Shown here in pieces: positions 60,084 to 64,000 of a stretch of 64,000 nt of DNA. The stretch spans positions 62,001-126,000 of the forward strand of contig JAUYVI010000009.1 of assembly GCA_030715195.1 (NCBI GenBank), read 5' to 3'. Below the pieces are notes generated by a model, which worked only from the letters and a program-made list of their open reading frames with translations, was not told the origin of the DNA and did no database searches. A program made the position numbers and the translations under genes. This stretch comes from Dongia sedimenti. GTDB taxonomy: Bacteria; Pseudomonadota; Alphaproteobacteria; Dongiales; Dongiaceae. Numbering within the stretch: the first letter of the stretch is position 1; every line of letters begins with the position of its first letter.

Positions 60084-60862
60084 TCAAGGGCAAGAATGCG
60101 CTGGTCACCGGCTCGACCAGCGGGCTCGGGCTCGCCGTGGTCGAGGGGTTGGCGCGCGCCGGATGCAATGTAATGGTTCATGGGCTCGAGCCCGCGAGCG
60201 CCGTCGCAGAGCAGGTCGCCGCGCTGACGCGCGATCATGGCGTCGAGATCGGCTACCATCAGGCGGACCTGTCGACTATGGCCGGCGTGGAGGGCCTGAT
60301 CGCGGCGAGCCGAAAGCGCCTGGGGACGCTCGACATCCTGGTCAACAATGCGGTCACCCGGCACTTCGCGAGAGTCGAGGACTATCCGACCGAGAAATGG
60401 GACCAGGCCCTGGCGGTCAATCTCTCCGCCGCTTTCCACGCGATCCGCCTGACACTGCCCGACATGCGGGCGAAGAAGTGGGGGCGCATCATCAACATGG
60501 CCTCGGTCTATAGCAGCTTTGCCGTGGCCAATCGCGTGGACTACGTCACGACCAAGACCGCGTTGATCGGCATGACGCGGGTCGTGGCCTTGGAGAATGT
60601 CGACCTCGACATCACCTGCAACGCGGTCTGCCCCGGCGCGATCCACACCCCCTACAGCGAGGCGAAGATCGTCGATCTGATGAAGGCCGAGAATCTCGGT
60701 CGCGCGGCGGCCGAGCGCAAGTTCCTGGAGGTCCGCCAGCCGACCGGCCGCTTCATCGCCGCGGAGGGTGTGGCCGACCTAGTGGTTTTCCTCTGCGGAC
60801 CCAATGCCCGGGACATCACCGGCTCGACCATGCCGATCGATGCCGGCTGGACCGCCGGCTGA
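60080..60862 (+). CDS. SDR oxidoreductase, 3-hydroxybutyrate dehydrogenase-like
   Basis: A 260-aa short-chain dehydrogenase: ALVTGSTSGLGLAVVEGLA (NAD site), LVNNAVTRHFA, catalytic Ser in INMASVYSSF and YVTTKTALIG (Tyr, Lys), PGAIHTPYSE. It most resembles 3-hydroxybutyrate dehydrogenases. Coupled by overlap to the MmgE/PrpD gene. Confidence 0.9.
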   Translation: MIKGKNALVTGSTSGLGLAVVEGLARAGCNVMVHGLEPASAVAEQVAALTRDHGVEIGYHQADLSTMAGVEGLIAASRKRLGTLDILVNNAVTRHFARVEDYPTEKWDQALAVNLSAAFHAIRLTLPDMRAKKWGRIINMASVYSSFAVANRVDYVTTKTALIGMTRVVALENVDLDITCNAVCPGAIHTPYSEAKIVDLMKAENLGRAAAERKFLEVRQPTGRFIAAEGVADLVVFLCGPNARDITGSTMPIDAGWTAG

Positions 60863-60874
60863 GGGCGGGCGGTG

Positions 60875-61429
60875 ATGAAACTCTCACCGCGTGACGGCAG
60901 ACGGTTCGCGGATCGACTGATCGATCCGCCGGAGTTTCCAGCGGCCGAATTCGCGCCGGAACCGGCAGGCTATTCGACGGCCGGGATCGACGACGCGACT
61001 GCAGCCTATATGGCGGAGTTGCGCGATCCGTTCGAATTGCTGCGCCAGGCCGAGGCGCAACTCGCCGGGTTGATGGTGCTGGCGACGGCGAGCGGCCAGG
61101 CGATCGCCGCGCATCCGATGCTGGATCTTGCCGCCGGGGCGATGCGCGAAGCGGAAGACGGCATCCGCGCCGCGAAGGTGCCGGCGCCGGCGCGCCATCA
61201 TCATACTCATGTGCTGCAGGCGATGCGGGATATGCAGGGGGCGGTCACCGCCGCGCGGCGTTGCTTCCTGCGCGGCGATGAGACCGCGATCGACGCGGTC
61301 CTGGCTCCGCTGCGGGCCGCGCATCAGCATCTGCTCTGGGCGACCGGGGCGCTTCCCGGGTTCGAGATCGTGGCGCTTTCGCAGTCCTGCTGCGCGCAAC
61401 ACGCGGCCAAGAAGCGGCCGGAACAATAA
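60875..61429 (+). CDS. Hypothetical protein
   Basis: A 184-aa soluble, mainly helical protein. An H-rich patch ARHHHTHVLQAMRDM (~110) and a helical LLRQAEAQLAGLMVLATASG stretch are visible; the C-terminus ends with QSCCAQHAAKK. I recognise no family. It starts 12 bases after the SDR gene (GTG-ATG pair at 60872/60875) and is followed 26 bases later by the second lactonase-like gene, so it belongs to the same operon and may be a pathway-specific accessory or metal-binding protein. Confidence 0.7.
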   Translation: MKLSPRDGRRFADRLIDPPEFPAAEFAPEPAGYSTAGIDDATAAYMAELRDPFELLRQAEAQLAGLMVLATASGQAIAAHPMLDLAAGAMREAEDGIRAAKVPAPARHHHTHVLQAMRDMQGAVTAARRCFLRGDETAIDAVLAPLRAAHQHLLWATGALPGFEIVALSQSCCAQHAAKKRPEQ

Positions 61430-61455
61430 GAACGCTAGATTGGGAGAGAACGGGC

Positions 61456-62334
61456 ATGTCGGACTATTCGATCTGGGTGCTGGAATACGGCGCGGTGCCG
61501 AATGCACCGAAGGGCGTGACGGTGCATGGCACCTTCAATCAGGGCACGGTCAAGCTTCCCTACTGCTATGTCGTGATCAAGGGCAGGGGCCACGTCGCCA
61601 TGGTGGATGTGGGCTATAACAACAAGGATTACGGCAAGGTCATCGCCGACAACTACGGCGTCCAGAACTGGCACGCACCGGCGCCGGTGCTGGCCGAGGT
61701 CGGGGTCAAGCCGGAGCAGGTGACCGAGGCCTTCATCACTCATGCGCATTTCGACCACATGGGCAACACCGACGATTTTCCGAAGGCGACCTTCTATGTG
61801 CAGGAGCGCGAGATCTCGAAATGGATCTGGTCGCTCTCGCTCAATCGCAAGTTCCGCTGGCTGAATGCCGCCACCGATCCCGGCGACATCATGCGCGTGG
61901 TGGATCTCGCCCGGCAGGGCCGGTTGGTCAGCGTCCAGGGCGATCGGCCTGACGCAATTCCCGGCATCGACCTGCACGAGGCCTTCGACACGCACACCTG
62001 GGGTTCAATGTTCGTCAACGTGCGCAATGACGGGAAGGCGGGCAGCGAGGATTGCTGGGTCTTCGCCGGCGACCTGATCTACAGCTACGCCAACCTCGAG
62101 GGCTTCGAGCCCAATGATCCGCAATACATTCCGATCGGGCTCGCCACCGGCAGCCAGACCAATGTGATGCTGAAGATCGAGGAAATGATCAAGCTCGCCC
62201 ACGGTCAGGTGAAGCGCGTCATCCCGATCCATGACGAGGCGTTGAAGGACATGTTTCCCTCGCGCATCACAGCGAAAGGGCTGCGCATCACCGAGCTCGC
62301 GCTCGCCAAGGGCGACACGTCGCGGGTTCACTGA
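61456..62334 (+). CDS. Metallo-beta-lactamase-fold hydrolase (lactonase-like) 2
   Basis: A 292-aa protein. THAHFDHMGN gives the HxHxDH motif (~98), with ATFYVQEREISKW as in AhlD/AttM lactonases, His in FDTHTWGSM, Asp in FAGDLIYSY and His in IPIHDEAL. ATG at 61456 with GGGAGAG. It is only distantly similar to lactonase 1 at 56442. Two lactone-opening enzymes in one regulon suggest a lactone intermediate or substrate. Confidence 0.87.
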   Translation: MSDYSIWVLEYGAVPNAPKGVTVHGTFNQGTVKLPYCYVVIKGRGHVAMVDVGYNNKDYGKVIADNYGVQNWHAPAPVLAEVGVKPEQVTEAFITHAHFDHMGNTDDFPKATFYVQEREISKWIWSLSLNRKFRWLNAATDPGDIMRVVDLARQGRLVSVQGDRPDAIPGIDLHEAFDTHTWGSMFVNVRNDGKAGSEDCWVFAGDLIYSYANLEGFEPNDPQYIPIGLATGSQTNVMLKIEEMIKLAHGQVKRVIPIHDEALKDMFPSRITAKGLRITELALAKGDTSRVH

Positions 62335-62353
62335 TCGGTCGGGACGGCGCCGG

Positions 62354-63138
62354 CTAAAGCTGGTCGGCGCCGGCGACGAACCCGCCGCCATCGATCACAA
62401 TGGCCTGGCCGGTGATGAATGAAGCCGCATCCGAGCTGAGGAACAGCACAAGTTGCGCGATCTCGGCCGGGTCGCTGATGCGGCCCATGGGGATCATCGG
62501 CAGGACCGTGTCCCTGGCCGCCTGCTCGCCGCCGAACATGTCCCTGATCAGCGGCGTCATCACCGATCCCGGCGCAATGGCATTGACGCGGATGTTCTTG
62601 CGGGCCACCTCGAGCGCCACGGAGTTCGTCAGGCCGATGACACCCCATTTGCTGGCGCAATAGACCGCGGTCGTGGCGAATCCCATGACGCCGAACAGAG
62701 ACGAGGTGTTGACGACGGCTCCGCCACCCTTCGCGATCATGTGGGGAATCTGGTGTTTCAATCCGTAGAAAATGCCTTTGAGATTGACCTCCATCAGCAG
62801 GTCGTAATCGGCGTCCTCAAGCTCATGCACGGGCGCGGTCTTTCCCGAAACGCCGGCATTGTTGAAGGCGACGTCGATGCGGCCGAAGCGCTCAAAGGCC
62901 TCCTCGTGGAGCCGCTTCATAGCCTTGCCGTCCCGGACGTTCACCTCGCGGAACTCAAAATCCCTGCCGATGTCCTTGACTTCGGCACCGAGGCTGCGTC
63001 CATGCTCGGCACCGAGGCCGGCGACGAAAAGATTGGCGCCGGCCCGGGCAAAGGCCAGCACCGTTGCCCGGCCAATGCCGGTGGTGCCGCCGACCACGAG
63101 CACGCTCTTTCCCGAAAAGTCGTATTTCACCTGCGCCA
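62354..63138 (-). CDS. SDR oxidoreductase
   Basis: A 261-aa short-chain dehydrogenase: VLVVGGTTGIGRATVLAFARAGA, FNNAGVSGK, VVNTSSLFGVMG (Ser) and YCASKWGVIG (Tyr, Lys), PGSVMTPLIRDMF, ITGQAIVIDGGG. Convergent with lactonase 2 and divergent from the binding-protein gene. The reading frame continues upstream to 63532 but the ATG at 63138 starts the domain. Operator 3 lies 106 bases upstream. Confidence 0.9.
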
Positions 63139-63243
63139 TGTCAGTCCCCTGTGCCTGCGCGCCGCGCCGGTCCCAGGGCCAGCGTCCGCGTGTAAGTTGA
63201 TACGGCCCGCGACTTCGCGCCGGCCCGCGCCCCTGAACGTATT

Positions 63244-63257
63244 TGATACCGATAACA
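63244..63257. promoter_or_regulatory. GntR-type LacI operator 3
   Basis: TGATACCGATAACA, upstream of the minus-strand SDR gene and close to the consensus TGTTACCGNTAACA of gluconate-repressor operators (family recall). Confidence 0.65.
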
Positions 63258-63544
63258 TTCTCTAGTGAAAAAAGCTGGACGTGTGCCCTGGTGAGGCCCG
63301 TGTCGAGCCGCTCTGCCGGGGGAGCGGCACCGCGCCAAGCCGAGCCCGGGGACCGTGCGGTCACCGGCTGCGGGCGTGCTTCGGGCTGCGCGATTTCGCT
63401 GCGTATACTGGCGATAGTGATCCATTTCCTTGGATGTACCTTCCGGCTGGAGCGCCGATGCGCCGCGCAATCGACGCGATGGCAAAAGCCGGTCGCCACC
63501 CAGCCAAGGGAAGGGCCTGTTGCCAGGTTCACGAAGCTGCTTTA

Positions 63545-63558
63545 TGGTACCGCTATCA
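63545..63558. promoter_or_regulatory. GntR-type LacI operator 4
   Basis: TGGTACCGCTATCA, 69 bases before the binding-protein start; matches TGATACCGGTATCA at 12 of 14 positions. The rest of 63139-63626 holds no gene. Confidence 0.55.
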
Positions 63559-63626
63559 AAGGTCGGATCATCGGCCTCATAAACGCTGCCCCGGCAAGGG
63601 GCGGCAGCATCAAGGGGAGGAACAAG

Positions 63627-64000
63627 ATGCGTAAACTGTCTTTCGCCGCCGCAGCCATCGCCTGCGTGCTTTCCGCAAGCGCCGCCAACGCCAAGACGCT
63701 CGGTATCGTCGCGCTTCTGGCCAATGACGCGCTGAATATCGATGTGATCGGCGGTGCAACAGAAGCCGCCAAGGCAGCCGGTTGGGACGTCAAGGTCGTC
63801 GATACCCAGGCCAGCGCCGACAAGGCCAACGCGGCCATGAACACGCTCGCCGTCGAGCATGTGGACGCCATCTTCGTCCTGGCCTTCGCCAGCAGCTCGA
63901 TCGGCTCCGGTCTCGAGGCGGCGCGGCAGGCGCATATCCCGGTCGCGACCTGGGGCGGCGAGCTGGTGCCCGGTATCGTCGTCACGACCAGCGGCCGGCA
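63627..64000 (+). CDS. Sugar ABC transporter periplasmic binding protein (partial)
   Basis: The first 124 codons of a protein that runs off the window. Sec signal at residues 1-22 (ASAANA), then KTLGIVALLANDALNIDVIGGATEAAKAAGW, a type I periplasmic binding fold like RbsB. Good ribosome binding site AAGGGGAGG. Behind operator 4, so it is probably the uptake side of the same pathway; permease and ATPase genes are expected just outside. Confidence 0.88.
   Translation, partial: MRKLSFAAAAIACVLSASAANAKTLGIVALLANDALNIDVIGGATEAAKAAGWDVKVVDTQASADKANAAMNTLAVEHVDAIFVLAFASSSIGSGLEAARQAHIPVATWGGELVPGIVVTTSGR

Noticed and set aside
1-64000. tRNA genes as integration sites
   Set aside because: No cloverleaf with TTCGANNC-type T-loop and matching acceptor stem was noticed by eye; a dedicated tRNA scan would be needed to be sure.

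Overview
The window is high-GC DNA, almost certainly from an alphaproteobacterium (inference; Rhodospirillales or Hyphomicrobiales would fit, but the genus cannot be read from the sequence). Supporting signs are FixJ-type response regulators, rhizobial-style phn gene order, many TAT-exported proteins, dense ABC-transporter cargo and ATGA-coupled operons. I saw no rRNA, tRNA, CRISPR array or intact insertion sequence.

Left arm (1-6.1 kb): an accessory island. A decayed epimerase fragment is followed by four tightly packed plus-strand genes that look like anti-phage defence: an Abi_C/HEPN-like protein, a Shedu (SduA, DUF4263) nuclease, a second HEPN-like protein and a PD-(D/E)XK-like protein. 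After an unrecognised minus-strand gene come about 330 bases packed with nested hairpins, placed directly upstream of a 72-aa gene of a type I associate with alphaproteobacterial mobile elements.

6.1-21.7 kb: a stress and detoxification locus around a two-component system. A giant histidine kinase with ten PAS domains is followed by a stand-alone receiver and a FixJ/LuxR-type regulator. The cargo is two epoxide-hydrolase-like proteins, a dehalogenase-like hydrolase, Ohr, an isochorismatase-like hydrolase, a crotonase, a cupin, a stand-alone piece of a molybdopterin oxidoreductase, a DJ-1/PfpI protein, a flavodoxin and a GlcG/HbpS protein. Four matching palindromes (TAGGTAT-N5-ATACCTA type) lie 85-98 bases upstream of four start codons, which suggests one regulon. 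A MITE-like element and one copy of a repeat shared with 5.9 kb close this block.

22-40.3 kb: a flavin monooxygenase, then a large RpiR-associated carbohydrate locus. It has a TAT-exported binding protein, two permeases and an ATPase, then a transglutaminase-like protein, FGGY kinase, VOC protein, class II aldolase, HAD phosphatase, RpiR regulator, TPP-dependent dehydrogenase E1 alpha and beta, transaldolase, a lipoyl-hydrolase fusion and a second HAD phosphatase. Related AT-rich sites precede three of its promoters. The substrate is unknown and the pathway may be undescribed.

41-56.3 kb: phosphonate utilisation. There are two PhnCDE-type transporters, the C-P lyase genes phnG-H-I-J-K-L-M, phnN, a DUF1045 2H-phosphoesterase-like gene, the regulator phnF with a palindromic operator, a methyltransferase and a second phnM-like gene. 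Two Pho-box-like sites are visible.

56.4-64 kb: a GntR-type LacI regulator with four matching operator-like sites, controlling two metallo-beta-lactamase-fold hydrolases, an MmgE/PrpD protein, two SDRs, an unknown protein and a sugar-type binding protein that runs off the right edge.
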